The notes under the pieces: model-generated
The model's database searches: none
What the model saw: only the letters and a program-made list of their open reading frames with translations
What the model was told of the DNA's origin: nothing
NCBI RefSeq assembly: GCF_007655005.1
Contig: NZ_SZVW01000009.1
Location: 186,001 to 250,000, forward strand
Origin: Streptomyces tibetensis
GTDB taxonomy: Bacteria; Actinomycetota; Actinomycetes; Streptomycetales; Streptomycetaceae
Length of the DNA stretch: 64,000 nt
Direction: 5' to 3'
Program-made: the position numbers and the translations under genes
In this document: one piece after another, positions 24,251-33,201 of the stretch
How positions within the stretch are numbered: the stretch's first letter is position 1
Layout of the letters: every line of letters starts with the position of its first letter

Positions 24251-24949
24251 TCAGCCCCGGCGGCGCCTCGCCACGGCCCGCTGCAGCGCCGTGCGCAGCT
24301 CGGCCGGCGGGGCCGGGCCGTCCGCCTCCGCGCTCGCCGTCACCGCCGCCGCGACGTCCCGCAGCTTCGTGTTCGACAGCTGGGACGTCTCCCGCAGGAT
24401 GTGCCACGCCTCGTCGGAAGCGCAGCCGTGCGTGGCCATGAGGATGCCCCGCGCCTGGTCGATGACGGGGCGGGAGGCGATCGCCTGGCGCAGCTGCTCG
24501 ACCTCCTCCTGGAGGACGTGCAGGCACTCCGCGCGTTCCAGGGCGACCGCGGAGACGGTGCGGACGGCCGGTGGTGCGGCGGGCGCCGAGCCGGTGGTGT
24601 CCAGGCCGGTCAGCGGGTCGGTCGTGTCCAGGCCCGCCAGCTCCAGGATCCGGCGCGGCTGGCCGTTCCAGTTCGTCGCCGTCACCGTCAGCGCCCGCTG
24701 CCGGCCGTGGTCGGCCAGCATGTCCAGGAACTGCAGACCAGCCGTGTCCATGAAGTGCACGCCCTCCATGTCCAGGTCCACCCGCGTGATGGTGGCCGGC
24801 AGGTCGGCCAGGGTTCGCGCCAGGATGTCCGCGCAGCCGTGGACGAGCTCACCCCGCGGGGTGAGCTCGGCTCGGTCCGCGTCGACGCGGCCACGGATGA
24901 CCAGGGTGTCCAGCCCTCCCGTGAGATGTGGTGATGCCGCTGAGGTCAT
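24251..24949 (-). CDS. STAS-ANTAR domain regulator
   Basis: The protein has 232 residues and two domains. Residues about 15-110 are a STAS fold of the anti-sigma antagonist type with Val-His-Phe-Met-Asp-Thr-Ala-Gly-Leu-Gln, where the Thr takes the place of the usual phosphorylatable Ser. Residues about 150-210 form an ANTAR RNA-binding domain (Leu-Arg-Gln-Ala-Ile-Ala-Ser-Arg-Pro-Val-Ile-Asp-Gln-Ala-Arg-Gly-Ile-Leu-Met-Ala), which acts by antitermination at paired hairpins. The combination links partner-switch stress signalling with antitermination. The ATG at 24949 is behind AAGGCGG. It is divergent from the STAS and MEDS genes just upstream, an arrangement that suggests a shared stress circuit. 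Confidence 0.85.
   Translation of the reverse strand: MTSAASPHLTGGLDTLVIRGRVDADRAELTPRGELVHGCADILARTLADLPATITRVDLDMEGVHFMDTAGLQFLDMLADHGRQRALTVTATNWNGQPRRILELAGLDTTDPLTGLDTTGSAPAAPPAVRTVSAVALERAECLHVLQEEVEQLRQAIASRPVIDQARGILMATHGCASDEAWHILRETSQLSNTKLRDVAAAVTASAEADGPAPPAELRTALQRAVARRRRG
24846..24869. repeat. 24-bp perfect palindrome inside a coding region
   Basis: The sequence from 24846 to 24869 equals its own reverse complement, with the centre CCCCGCGGGG. It codes for Glu-Leu-Thr-Pro-Arg-Gly-Glu-Leu of the STAS domain. A palindrome this long is unlikely by chance even at high GC and might be a protein-binding site or a strong mRNA hairpin. Confidence 0.7.
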
Positions 24950-25134
24950 GTCACCGCCTTGTCGGTCCTCGTCGGTCGTGTTCGTCTCGCCGGACTGCAC
25001 GACGTCGCTCGCCCCCGTGGACGTCCGTGTGAGCTGCGCCTGCCCGCCGTGCGGCTTACTACACTCCTTCTCGGGGAATGAGCTGCTGCCGTGCGGGTAT
25101 CAGCGCTGTGGTCCGCAAACGTGGGGAGAGGGCC

Positions 25135-25482
25135 TTGGAGACTCGACATCAGCTCTCGGCGGCCGGCCCCGCGCCGGGCCTGGCGGTGTTCCCGCTGGCC
25201 GGGCGGCAAGGTGTCCGGGCGGCGGGGGAGGTCGGCCTGACGACGCGTGCGATCTGGGAAGGCGTGCTGGAAGAGGCTGTTCGCGAAGGTGAGGACGTGT
25301 ACTACCTGGAGCTGTCCGACGTGACGTTCGTCGACGTCGCGGGTGCCGGTGCCCTCGCGGCCGCCGCCGGGAGGCTCCGGGACGGCCGGCGCTTCGTGGT
25401 GCGCCGGCCGCCGGCGGCCCTGCGGCGGACGTTGGACCTGCTGTGGCCCGGACAGAGGGGGATCGAGGTGTCGACGTCATGA
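25135..25482 (+). CDS. Stand-alone STAS domain protein
   Basis: The product has about 115 residues with a STAS fold: a strand Asp-Val-Tyr-Tyr-Leu-Glu-Leu-Ser-Asp, then Val-Thr-Phe-Val-Asp-Val-Ala-Gly-Ala-Gly-Ala-Leu. The Asp-Val-Ala-Gly sits where anti-sigma antagonists carry Asp-Ser-Ser/Thr-Gly, so the phosphoacceptor is Val or absent. A TTG at 25135 behind GGGAGAGGG is the best start; GTG at 25108 and ATG at 25078 are alternatives with worse sites. Its stop overlaps the start of the MEDS/HATPase gene (ATGA), so the two are coupled and probably interact as antagonist and kinase-like partner. Confidence 0.75.
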   Translation: METRHQLSAAGPAPGLAVFPLAGRQGVRAAGEVGLTTRAIWEGVLEEAVREGEDVYYLELSDVTFVDVAGAGALAAAAGRLRDGRRFVVRRPPAALRRTLDLLWPGQRGIEVSTS

Positions 25483-26432
25483 CCACCGCTGTCACCGAGC
25501 CCTTCGGACCCCTCGACCCCTTCGCCCACCCCGCGCTCTTCTACCGGGACGAGCAGGAGTACCTCGACGGCACCCTGCCCTTCGTACGCGACGGCCTGGA
25601 CGCCGGGGAGCCGGTGGCCGTCGCCGTGCCCGGCAAGAACCTCGCCCTGATCAGGGACGCGCTGGGGGACGCCGCCGAGAGCGTGCGACTGCTGGACATG
25701 CGCGAGGCCGGACGCAACCCCGGGCGCATCATCCCGGGCGTGCTGCGCGCCTTCGCCGACGCCCAGCCCGCCGGCCGCCGGGTACGGATCATCGGCGAGC
25801 CCATCTGGGCGGGCCGGTCCGGCGTCGAGTACCCGGCCTGCGCCCAGCACGAGGCGCTCATCAACGCCGCCTTCCAGGGCCGGGCCGCGACGATCTTGTG
25901 CCCGTACGACGTGGCGCAGCTGCCCGAGCACATGGTCACCGACGCCTACGCCACCCACCCCACCGTCATCCACCCCGGCTCCCGGGCGGAGCAGGACAGC
26001 GCGGCGTACGCTCCCGAGGACGTGGTCGCCCGCTACAACGAGGCGCTGCCGCCCGTGCCGGAGGCGCTGATGTTCGCCTTCGACTCCGACTCCCTCCCTC
26101 ACGCCCGGCACCTGGCCGTCGGGGAGGGCGCGCGGCTCGGCCTCGTCGGCGTGAAGCTCGACGACCTGGCCCTCGCCACGGCCGAGCTCACCACCAACAG
26201 CGTGGTGCACGGCGGCGGTTCGGGTGTGCTGCGGGTGTGGTCCGAGGACGGGTACGTGGTGTGCGAGGTCCACGACGACGGGCACCTCGCGGACGTCCTG
26301 GCCGGACGCCGCCCCGTACCCCGCGACCAGCGCGGCGGGCGCGGGATCCTGCTGGTCAACCTGATCGCCGACCTGGTACGGGTGCACCGGAGCGACAGCG
26401 GGACGACCGTGCGCTGCTGGTTCGCCCGCTGA
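25479..26432 (+). CDS. MEDS-domain and HATPase anti-sigma-type regulator
   Basis: The protein has 317 residues. The first 190 form a MEDS (DcmR-like sensor) domain: His-Pro-Ala-Leu-Phe-Tyr-Arg near residue 17, Phe-Val-Arg-Asp-Gly-Leu, and a central Gly-Glu-Pro-Ile-Trp. The C-terminal third is an RsbW-like ATPase fold with an N box (Leu-Ala-Thr-Ala-Glu-Leu-Thr-Thr-Asn-Ser-Val-Val-His) and a G box (Arg-Gly-Gly-Arg-Gly-Ile-Leu-Leu-Val-Asn). Such proteins act as switch kinases for STAS antagonists in actinobacterial stress pathways. It overlaps the STAS gene by four bases, so the pair likely works as a partner-switch module. The ligand of the MEDS part is unknown. Confidence 0.85.
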   Translation: MTTAVTEPFGPLDPFAHPALFYRDEQEYLDGTLPFVRDGLDAGEPVAVAVPGKNLALIRDALGDAAESVRLLDMREAGRNPGRIIPGVLRAFADAQPAGRRVRIIGEPIWAGRSGVEYPACAQHEALINAAFQGRAATILCPYDVAQLPEHMVTDAYATHPTVIHPGSRAEQDSAAYAPEDVVARYNEALPPVPEALMFAFDSDSLPHARHLAVGEGARLGLVGVKLDDLALATAELTTNSVVHGGGSGVLRVWSEDGYVVCEVHDDGHLADVLAGRRPVPRDQRGGRGILLVNLIADLVRVHRSDSGTTVRCWFAR

Positions 26433-26442
26433 CCCGGCGGCC

Positions 26443-26512
26443 GGCGCTCGGGCACCCGGCGGCGGCACTCGGTGGTGGGCGCTCGGGCACCCGGCGCCGG
26501 CACTCGGTGGTC
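26443..26512. repeat. Two 35-bp tandem repeats in the intergenic gap
   Basis: Two 35-bp units (26443-26477 and 26478-26512) differ at two positions, and a degraded third follows. The region lies between the ends of the MEDS gene (plus) and the MreB-like gene (minus) and may act as a terminator or be a replication-slippage product. Confidence 0.65.
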
Positions 26513-26544
26513 GGCGTTCAGGTCCTCGGCTCGGTGGCCGGCGC

Positions 26545-27582
26545 TCAGGTGCCCAGCGGGTCCAGCGCCAGCGGTGCGATCCTGCCCTCCAGCATCGCGC
26601 CGAGTCCCTGCACGGCGCACACGTCCGGGCGCTCGGCGATGTGCACCGGCATGCCGGTGGCCTGCCGCAGCATCTGGTCCAGGCCCGGCAGCAGGGCGCT
26701 GCCGCCGACCATCATGATCCCCCGGTCGGCGAGGTCGGCGACCAGGTCGGGCGGGCAGTCCCGCAGCACCTTGCCGATGCCGTCCAGGATCGCGGTGAGC
26801 GGCGTCTGGATGGCCTCCCGGACGGCCGCGGTGTCGACCTGGACGGAACGGGCCAGGCCCGTGGCGACGTCCCGGCCGTGGATCTCCGTGGAGGCCGGGC
26901 CCTGCGGGGTGAGGCCGTTGCCGGACAGGGCCAGCTGCAACGGCCGGACCGACTGGCTCGGCAGCATCAGCTCGTGCTCGTGACGCAGGTGCTGCACGAT
27001 CGCGTGGTCGACGGCCTCGCCGCCCACCGGGATCCGCTCGGCGGTCACGATCGAGCCGAGGGACAGCACGGCCACCTGCGTGGCCGCCGCCCCGCACACC
27101 ATGATCATGGTCGCTTCGGGCTGCTCCACGGGCAGCCCGCAGCCGACGGCCGCGGCGATGAGCGTGTCGACCAGTTCCACCCGGCGCGCGCCCAGCCCGA
27201 CGAGCGTCTCGATCGCGGCGCGCTGAGCCAGCGGGTCGGCGTCGTGCGGGGTGCAGGCCGCTGCGCGCAGGATCGGCTTGCGGCGCAGGCCGCGGCGCAT
27301 CTTGTCGCCGAGCAGGTGCCGCAGCATGCGTTGCGCCATCTCGATGTCGACGACGGTGCCGCCGGAGACCGGCCGGACCACCCGGATGTAGTGCGGGGTG
27401 CGGCCCGTCATCTTCTCCGCGAGCTCGCCGACCGCGATCAGCGCGCCGGTGCGGGTGTTCACGGCCGCGGCGGACGGCTGGTCGACGACGAGACCGGCGC
27501 CCTTGACGTAGACGCGTGTGCGGGCCGCCCCCAGGTCGACGGCGAAGTGGCAGCGGCGCAACTGCTCCAGACTGGCGGTCAT
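26545..27582 (-). CDS. MreB-like actin-fold protein
   Basis: The protein has 345 residues with the actin-type ATPase fold: a first phosphate loop Phe-Ala-Val-Asp-Leu-Gly-Ala-Ala-Arg-Thr-Arg-Val and a late Gly-Gly-Ser-Ala-Leu-Leu-Pro-Gly-Leu loop. MreB proteins form membrane filaments that guide wall synthesis, and in Streptomyces they act in spore-wall formation. Here the first loop has Arg where MreB has Asn, and the protein looks divergent, so it resembles the third, MreB-like paralogue more than MreB or Mbl. The ATG at 27582 has a perfect GGGAGG seven bases away. It lies downstream of the conflict-system genes on the same strand, separated by 170 bp, and no mreC or mreD is near. Confidence 0.85.
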   Translation of the reverse strand: MTASLEQLRRCHFAVDLGAARTRVYVKGAGLVVDQPSAAAVNTRTGALIAVGELAEKMTGRTPHYIRVVRPVSGGTVVDIEMAQRMLRHLLGDKMRRGLRRKPILRAAACTPHDADPLAQRAAIETLVGLGARRVELVDTLIAAAVGCGLPVEQPEATMIMVCGAAATQVAVLSLGSIVTAERIPVGGEAVDHAIVQHLRHEHELMLPSQSVRPLQLALSGNGLTPQGPASTEIHGRDVATGLARSVQVDTAAVREAIQTPLTAILDGIGKVLRDCPPDLVADLADRGIMMVGGSALLPGLDQMLRQATGMPVHIAERPDVCAVQGLGAMLEGRIAPLALDPLGT

Positions 27583-27752
27583 GGCAGGTCCTCCCGAGAG
27601 CACAGACCGTGGGAGGCCGCCAGGTGGCGGGCCTCGCAGACGTGGGTCCGCCGGGATGGCGGGCCTCCTTCGCATCGTGCGCGGGAGGGGACCGGGCCGC
27701 CTTTCCTGGGGGGCCGGGCGGGGCGCCGCCGAACGGGGGGTTCGGCCTCCGG

Positions 27753-30700
27753 TCACAGGGAATGCGCGGCCTCCAGCAGCGGTGCGAGGGACGTCACGGT
27801 GGTCTCGCAGCCGGCCTCGCGCAGCTGCCGGTCGGTGGTGGTGTTCCGGGCGAGGCCGACGAAGCGCAGCCCGGCCCGCTGGGCGGCCGCGAGCTCGGCG
27901 ACCGTGGAACCGATCACCAGGCCCGTCACGGCCGACCCGTCGCAGGCCTCCAGGGCGCGCAGCATGCAGTCCGGGTGCGGGGTGAGCAGCCCCAGGTCCT
28001 CGGCGCGCCCGTGGACGCCGGCCAGGGGCAGGGTGCCGTAGGGCCGCAGATAGCGGGGTACGGCCTCGGCGCAGACGTCCGTGATCACACAGACGGTGCG
28101 GCCGGAGGCGTGCAGGGTGCGGACCAGGGGCGCGGAGTTGTGCGTCGCCGGCGCGTCCGGCACCGCCTGGAGTTCGATGGCGTCCAGACGCTCCCGCAGC
28201 AGGGGCCCGAGCGGGTCGTGCGCGAAGGCCCGGAGCACGTCCAGCGGATGGGCGAACGTCTTCCGCACCGCGTCGGGCAGGGCGTGCCGAGGGTCGCGGT
28301 GCTCGTCGACGAGGGCGAGCAGGTCCAGCACGGCCTCGCGCCCGCTGCTCGCCGAGAACAGGCGGGCCATCGGGCCGTCGAAGCCGAGCAGGACCGTCTC
28401 GGCCTCGCCGAGGAGCCGGGGCAGCGGACGCGACGCGGGAGCGGGCCCCTGCGGGCCGGGCAGGGCCGCGCCCTCCCGGTCCAGTTGCACCGATGCCGTC
28501 ACCGACAGCCCGGGAACCGGCCAGTGGCGCAGCCCGGCGTTGACCGCGCGCTGGGCTGCGCCCGCCCGGCGCAGCGGATGCCGACGGGTGATCCGGGCCG
28601 CCTCCTCCAGCAGATGAGCGAGCAGCGGCTCGGACACCCGGCCGACCTCGGCACGCACGAAGGCGACCGGGTCCTCCACATGCCAGGACAGCTCGACCGC
28701 GGCGGTGAACGCGCCCTTGCCACTGCTCGGCAGGGACACCCGGTGGTGGGCCTGGTGCGTGGTGAGGTCGACCTCGTAGTACGTCACGAGCCGCGGCGCC
28801 CGGGCGTCGTACGGCCGGGCGGGGTCGAGGAGGGTCAGCGGGCCGTCGGGCCGGGTGTGGACGACGGCCGTGCGGCCCGGGGCCGGTATGCCGAGCCGGC
28901 GCAGGTCGCGCGTGATGAAGGGGCCCTGCACCAGATCGCGGGCCTCGGGTTCGGGGGCCGTGGCGGGGGACAGCGGGCAGTACCAGGCCACGGGCGGGGT
29001 GTCCGTGGCGCCGTCCTGGTAGAGGGGCTGGAAGCGCTGCGGGCCCTGGGCGGCCGAGCTGGCGGCGAACTGCTCGTAGACGGCCGGGGAGACGATCACC
29101 CGGATGTCGGCGGGCACGGGCGGTGGCTCGGGCGGCGGGACGGGCCGGTCCCAGAACGTGACGGTCAGGGGCGGCGGGTCCACGAGCCCGTCGAGGACCT
29201 CGGGCAGGCCGCGCAGGACGGCGACCAGGACGGGCAGGAGGTAGGTGCCGGGCCGGGTGTGGACGTCGTAGCCGCCGGCGCGCACGCGTACGTCGAACCG
29301 GTGGGGGGCGAGCGCGCCCCGGGCCAGCATCTCGTGCACCGCGTACTCGAGGGTGATGCGGGCCTCGGGGTGGCCGGTGAGGTCGTCGGCCTCGAAGAGG
29401 ACCGTGGGGCCGCCGGCCGCCGGCCCGGACTCCAGGTCCGCCCTGAGGGCGCGCAGGCGGTCCCGGGTGGCCGCGGCGGCGGGGCCCGGGACGCCGTCGA
29501 GGGGGTCGCCGTACCAGAGGCCGAGGGCGTCCCGGGGGTCGCCGGTGTCGTCCGCGAGGAGTTCCTCGAAGCGCCACACGTCGACGTGGACGTCGGGCAC
29601 GTGCAGGGCGTACGAGCGCGAGAAGGAGACGAGCCGGTCGGGGGGAAGCACCTGGCGCACCTCCGCGGCCAGCCCCTTCAGGCGGTGAGCGGCCACGCTC
29701 TCCGTCAGGGGCTCCTCCCACAGGCCGCGGGCCAGCTCCTCGTGGGACACGCGCCGCCCGGGCCGCAGGAGGAGCATGCACAGCAGCGCCTGCGCCATCG
29801 GCGAGGGTGGCGTGACGTCCCGCGCTCCGTCGCCGATGCCCAGCGGTCCGAGCAGGGTGAAGGAACGCGACGGCGGCCAGGGGTCCGTGGCGGGCAGCCG
29901 GGCCGCGTAGCGGGCAGCCTCGGGCAACCGGTGCTGATCGATCAGATCGAGCAGCTCCTGGTGCTCGGCGGGAATCCCCGCGCCCGGCGCCAACTGCCGC
30001 AGCAGCCAACGGAACTCGGCGACGTCCGACTCGGGGCCCTTGCCCCGGGACTCCTCGCCCAGGGCGAACCGGCTCAGCAGCACGGTGCCGTCGGGCCGCA
30101 GCAGCAGGCCGTCGGGGCCGCGCTCGCCCCGCACCAGCGCGTGCGTGTGCAGGGCCTCGAGCCCGGCCATGCCCTGGCACACGAGACGGGCGAACGTCCG
30201 GAAGGAGATGCCCGACAGCACTTCGGACACCGTGAGACCGTCCACGAACTCCGTCACCAGATACGGAGTGTCACCCTCCACCCCGAAGTCGAGCACCCGC
30301 ACCACATGCGGATCATCGACCCCGGCCAACGCGCGCGCCTCCCTCAGGAAGCGCTCGTGCGGAGAAGACTGCTCGCGGTACTGCCGGACGATCACCCGCC
30401 CGCCCGTGTCCACGTCGACGGCCTCGCACACCCGGCCGTTCCACCCGCGCCGCGCCACCAGCCGGTACCGCCCGGCGAACAGGTCCTCCCCGCCCAGCCG
30501 CCGTACGGTCTCCTCGCTGACCGTCGCGAACGCCGCGCCCGACTCGCCCGGTCCACCGCCCGCCTCGGCCCGGAACTCCCCGGCCGCGAACCCCGCGCGC
30601 TCGTCGATCAGGCTCCCGATCCGTTCGAGGAACTCCTGTGTCCGGCCGCGGGCCGTGCGCGGCAGGGAGCGCAGCAGCAACTCCCGCACGCCGGGCCGGA

Positions 30701-32099
30701 ACGCGTAGGAGCCGGGCGGGCCGGGAACGGAGGTGAGCATGCCGCTGAGGATCACCTCGGCAAGGTGCTGGGGGCGCGGGTCGCGGTCCAGGGTGCGCTG
30801 GACGAGCCGCATCACCGGGATCGAGGGGACCGCCAGCGCGAGGTGCCCGGCGAGGCGGAAGGCCTCCGGGGACGCGGTCGCACGAAAGCGCAGGACCAGG
30901 TCCTCGGCGGAGGCGGTGGTGATCTCGGGGGTGGGATCGGCGGGGGGCACCGGAGCGGGCGGCAGCCAGGCCGCCGCGCCGGGTGTCCGGGCGCCGCCCG
31001 GGTCGGCGAGCAGGGCGGCCCAGTGGGCGAGCCAGGGGGCGCCCGGTTCCAGGACCGGTAGCGGGATGGCCGGGTCCGGGAGTGGCGAGGCGCCGTACGG
31101 GGAGGGTGAGGCGTCGTACGGGGCGAACGCGAGCGTTGCCGACGGGGCGGCGCTGGACGGGGCCGTCAGCAGCCCGGGCTCGGCGGGCAACGCCGTGGTG
31201 GCCCAGAGGTGTTCGGGGAGCGGCTGGACCACGGCGAGCGGCATGCGGTGGGCCCAGCGCCGCAGGGTGCGGTACCAGCGCTCGCCCGCCTCGCCCGGCC
31301 GCCATTGCGGGCCCATGCAGTCGCTGACGACGAGGGTGACCGTGCGGCCGTCGTCGAGGACGGGGACCTGACGGGCCCTCCCGTCGGCCGTGGCCGGGTG
31401 CAGGGTGACCGTGCGGAAGATGCCCGACTGGGCGAACGCCGTGTGCAGTTCGCTCACCAGGGGCCGCCAGACCGGCATGGTGGGGCCGGTGTCGTGCACG
31501 AGGTTCAGGCGCAGCCAGCGGTCGGGGGCCGGGCGCAGCACGGGGAACCACACGCCCGGGTGGGCGCCGAGCCGCGCGATCCGGTCGGCCGTCGCCCGCT
31601 CGTCCAGCAGGCGCAGATGCGGGGAGGGCACCTTGCGCTGCAGCGGACGCAGAGCGCGCTGCAGCGAGAGGGGATGGGGCAGCATCGGGGGCGCGGGCGC
31701 GAGGAGCGGCGATCCGCCACCGGGGCGGTGGTGCGGGCGGTCCGGGGAGCGGGGGGCGGGCAGCCGGAGGGGGACGCGATCGGCGGTGGCCCGGTCGGGG
31801 GGCACGGCGGGTACGGGGGCAGCGGGGGCCTGCTCGGCGGGGCCGGGCGCCTCGTCACCGGCGGCGGGCGGCTCGGGAGCGACCGGCCGGCCGGTCTCGG
31901 AGCAGGGCGCGCCCTCGGTGACAGGAGCCTTCGGAGCGACCGGCGGGCCGGTCTCCGAATCTCCGGCCGGCGGCTCCAACTGGCTGGCCAGCCACACGAG
32001 TTCGGCGATCTCCCGCGGTGTCGGCGCGGCGCCCGCCGCCGACAGTGCCGCCGCCAGCCGGGCGACCGGGGACGGCCCGGGTCCGGCGTCAGAGGCCAT
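27753..32099 (-). CDS. SAV_2336-type multidomain protein: N-terminal sensor, pseudokinase, winged helix, HAD-like
   Basis: This 1448-residue protein resembles the SAV_2336 N-terminal family at residues about 150-330 (Leu-Arg-Leu-Asn-Leu-Val-His-Asp-Thr-Gly). Residues about 540-745 form a Ser/Thr-kinase-like fold, but the catalytic Lys is Arg (Val-Ile-Val-Arg), the His-Arg-Asp loop is Arg-Gly-Glu-Arg and there is no Asp-Phe-Gly, so it is a pseudokinase. Residues about 745-905 look like an OmpR-type winged helix with BTAD-like helices. An unassigned region follows, then a HAD-like fold from about 1230, in which the nucleophile Asp of motif I is Gly (Leu-Leu-Gly-Phe-Asp-Gly). It overlaps the MoxR-type ATPase gene by 11 bases. 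It probably acts as the sensor or scaffold of the conflict system. Confidence 0.75.
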   Translation of the reverse strand: MASDAGPGPSPVARLAAALSAAGAAPTPREIAELVWLASQLEPPAGDSETGPPVAPKAPVTEGAPCSETGRPVAPEPPAAGDEAPGPAEQAPAAPVPAVPPDRATADRVPLRLPAPRSPDRPHHRPGGGSPLLAPAPPMLPHPLSLQRALRPLQRKVPSPHLRLLDERATADRIARLGAHPGVWFPVLRPAPDRWLRLNLVHDTGPTMPVWRPLVSELHTAFAQSGIFRTVTLHPATADGRARQVPVLDDGRTVTLVVSDCMGPQWRPGEAGERWYRTLRRWAHRMPLAVVQPLPEHLWATTALPAEPGLLTAPSSAAPSATLAFAPYDASPSPYGASPLPDPAIPLPVLEPGAPWLAHWAALLADPGGARTPGAAAWLPPAPVPPADPTPEITTASAEDLVLRFRATASPEAFRLAGHLALAVPSIPVMRLVQRTLDRDPRPQHLAEVILSGMLTSVPGPPGSYAFRPGVRELLLRSLPRTARGRTQEFLERIGSLIDERAGFAAGEFRAEAGGGPGESGAAFATVSEETVRRLGGEDLFAGRYRLVARRGWNGRVCEAVDVDTGGRVIVRQYREQSSPHERFLREARALAGVDDPHVVRVLDFGVEGDTPYLVTEFVDGLTVSEVLSGISFRTFARLVCQGMAGLEALHTHALVRGERGPDGLLLRPDGTVLLSRFALGEESRGKGPESDVAEFRWLLRQLAPGAGIPAEHQELLDLIDQHRLPEAARYAARLPATDPWPPSRSFTLLGPLGIGDGARDVTPPSPMAQALLCMLLLRPGRRVSHEELARGLWEEPLTESVAAHRLKGLAAEVRQVLPPDRLVSFSRSYALHVPDVHVDVWRFEELLADDTGDPRDALGLWYGDPLDGVPGPAAAATRDRLRALRADLESGPAAGGPTVLFEADDLTGHPEARITLEYAVHEMLARGALAPHRFDVRVRAGGYDVHTRPGTYLLPVLVAVLRGLPEVLDGLVDPPPLTVTFWDRPVPPPEPPPVPADIRVIVSPAVYEQFAASSAAQGPQRFQPLYQDGATDTPPVAWYCPLSPATAPEPEARDLVQGPFITRDLRRLGIPAPGRTAVVHTRPDGPLTLLDPARPYDARAPRLVTYYEVDLTTHQAHHRVSLPSSGKGAFTAAVELSWHVEDPVAFVRAEVGRVSEPLLAHLLEEAARITRRHPLRRAGAAQRAVNAGLRHWPVPGLSVTASVQLDREGAALPGPQGPAPASRPLPRLLGEAETVLLGFDGPMARLFSASSGREAVLDLLALVDEHRDPRHALPDAVRKTFAHPLDVLRAFAHDPLGPLLRERLDAIELQAVPDAPATHNSAPLVRTLHASGRTVCVITDVCAEAVPRYLRPYGTLPLAGVHGRAEDLGLLTPHPDCMLRALEACDGSAVTGLVIGSTVAELAAAQRAGLRFVGLARNTTTDRQLREAGCETTVTSLAPLLEAAHSL

Positions 32100-33096
32100 C
32101 GCCGTCGGCCGTCGCGCTGAGGTACGGCATCAGCTGCTCGGCGAGGTCGTCGCGGGACTCGGCGTCCAGCCCCGCCACTCCCGTGAGGTAGAGGGCGTTC
32201 AGCAACTGGTCGGTGGCCAGTTCGCCGCCGGAGGCCCGCTCCAGGAAGCGGGTGATCAGGCGGTCCGCGTCACCGTGCGGCGTGTCGAGATGGGCCCGGA
32301 CGATGTGGGTGAGCTGGTCGCGGCCGGGGCGTCGCAGCTTCAGCCGGACGCAGCGGCGCAGGAACGCGGGCGGGAACTCGCGCTCCCCGTTGCTGGTCAG
32401 CACGACGAACGGAAAGGCCCGGCAGCGGACCCGGCCGCGGCGGACGGCGACCGGGGTGTCCGTGCCGTCGGCGAGGACCTCGGCGGTGCCGTCGCCGGAG
32501 TGCCGGGCGGCCCGGACCAGTTCCGGGATCTCGTACTGGCCCTCCTCCAGGACGTTCAGCAGGTCGTTCGGCAGGTCGAGGTCGCTCTTGTCGATCTCGT
32601 CGACGAGCAGCGCGCGGGGCCGCTCGTAGGGGAGCAGGGCCGTGCCGAGCGGGCCGAGGCGCAGGTGGTCCTCGACATCGCCCGGTCCGTCCTGCCCTTC
32701 CCGGGCCGCGTACAGCCGGGACAGCGGGTCGTACTGGTAGAGGCCGTCGGACAGCGAGCTGCGGCTGGTGATGTTCCAGCGCAGCACCGGGCCGAGCCGC
32801 AGCTCGCGCGCCACCGCGTAGGCCAGGGACGACTTGCCGGTGCCGGGCGGGCCGGTGACGAGCAGGGGGCGGCGCAGGCAGAGCGCGGCGTTGACGAGCC
32901 GGACGCTCTCCTCGGTGGCGACGTACGACTTCGCCCGGTGCACGCGGTCGGGGGAGACGGCCGTCGCGTCGTCGCCGTCGTGCGGCGGCGGCAGGGCGGG
33001 CCCGCCGTCGAAGGCACGCCAGGGCGGCGGGGCGGGCAGGTCGTCGATGCCGTCGTGCGGCTCGTCGCGGCCGGTGTAGACGGACCAGTGCGGCAT
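32089..33096 (-). CDS. MoxR-type AAA+ ATPase
   Basis: The protein has 335 residues. Walker A (GPPGTGKSS, near residue 82), Walker B (Leu-Leu-Val-Asp-Glu-Ile-Asp-Lys), sensor 1 (Val-Leu-Thr-Ser-Asn-Gly-Glu-Arg-Glu-Phe) and an Arg finger region are all present. MoxR-family ATPases act as chaperone-like remodelling motors, and in conflict systems they couple with VMAP proteins to gate an effector. The upstream gene encodes a trypsin-VMAP protein and the downstream one overlaps its end by 11 bases. The N-terminal 60 residues are Pro/Asp-rich and probably contact partners. The spacer before it (33097-33201) contains a short repeated GGGGCAGGGGTGTCGCG. Confidence 0.85.
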   Translation of the reverse strand: MPHWSVYTGRDEPHDGIDDLPAPPPWRAFDGGPALPPPHDGDDATAVSPDRVHRAKSYVATEESVRLVNAALCLRRPLLVTGPPGTGKSSLAYAVARELRLGPVLRWNITSRSSLSDGLYQYDPLSRLYAAREGQDGPGDVEDHLRLGPLGTALLPYERPRALLVDEIDKSDLDLPNDLLNVLEEGQYEIPELVRAARHSGDGTAEVLADGTDTPVAVRRGRVRCRAFPFVVLTSNGEREFPPAFLRRCVRLKLRRPGRDQLTHIVRAHLDTPHGDADRLITRFLERASGGELATDQLLNALYLTGVAGLDAESRDDLAEQLMPYLSATADGDGL

Positions 33097-33201
33097 GGGG
33101 AGTGGTCTCCGCTCTCCGTTTTCGTGCGGGTGTCTCTCGGTGAGTCGCAGCGGGGTGGGCAGGGGTGTCGCGTGTGGGTGGGGCAGGGGTGTCGCGCGGG
33201 G

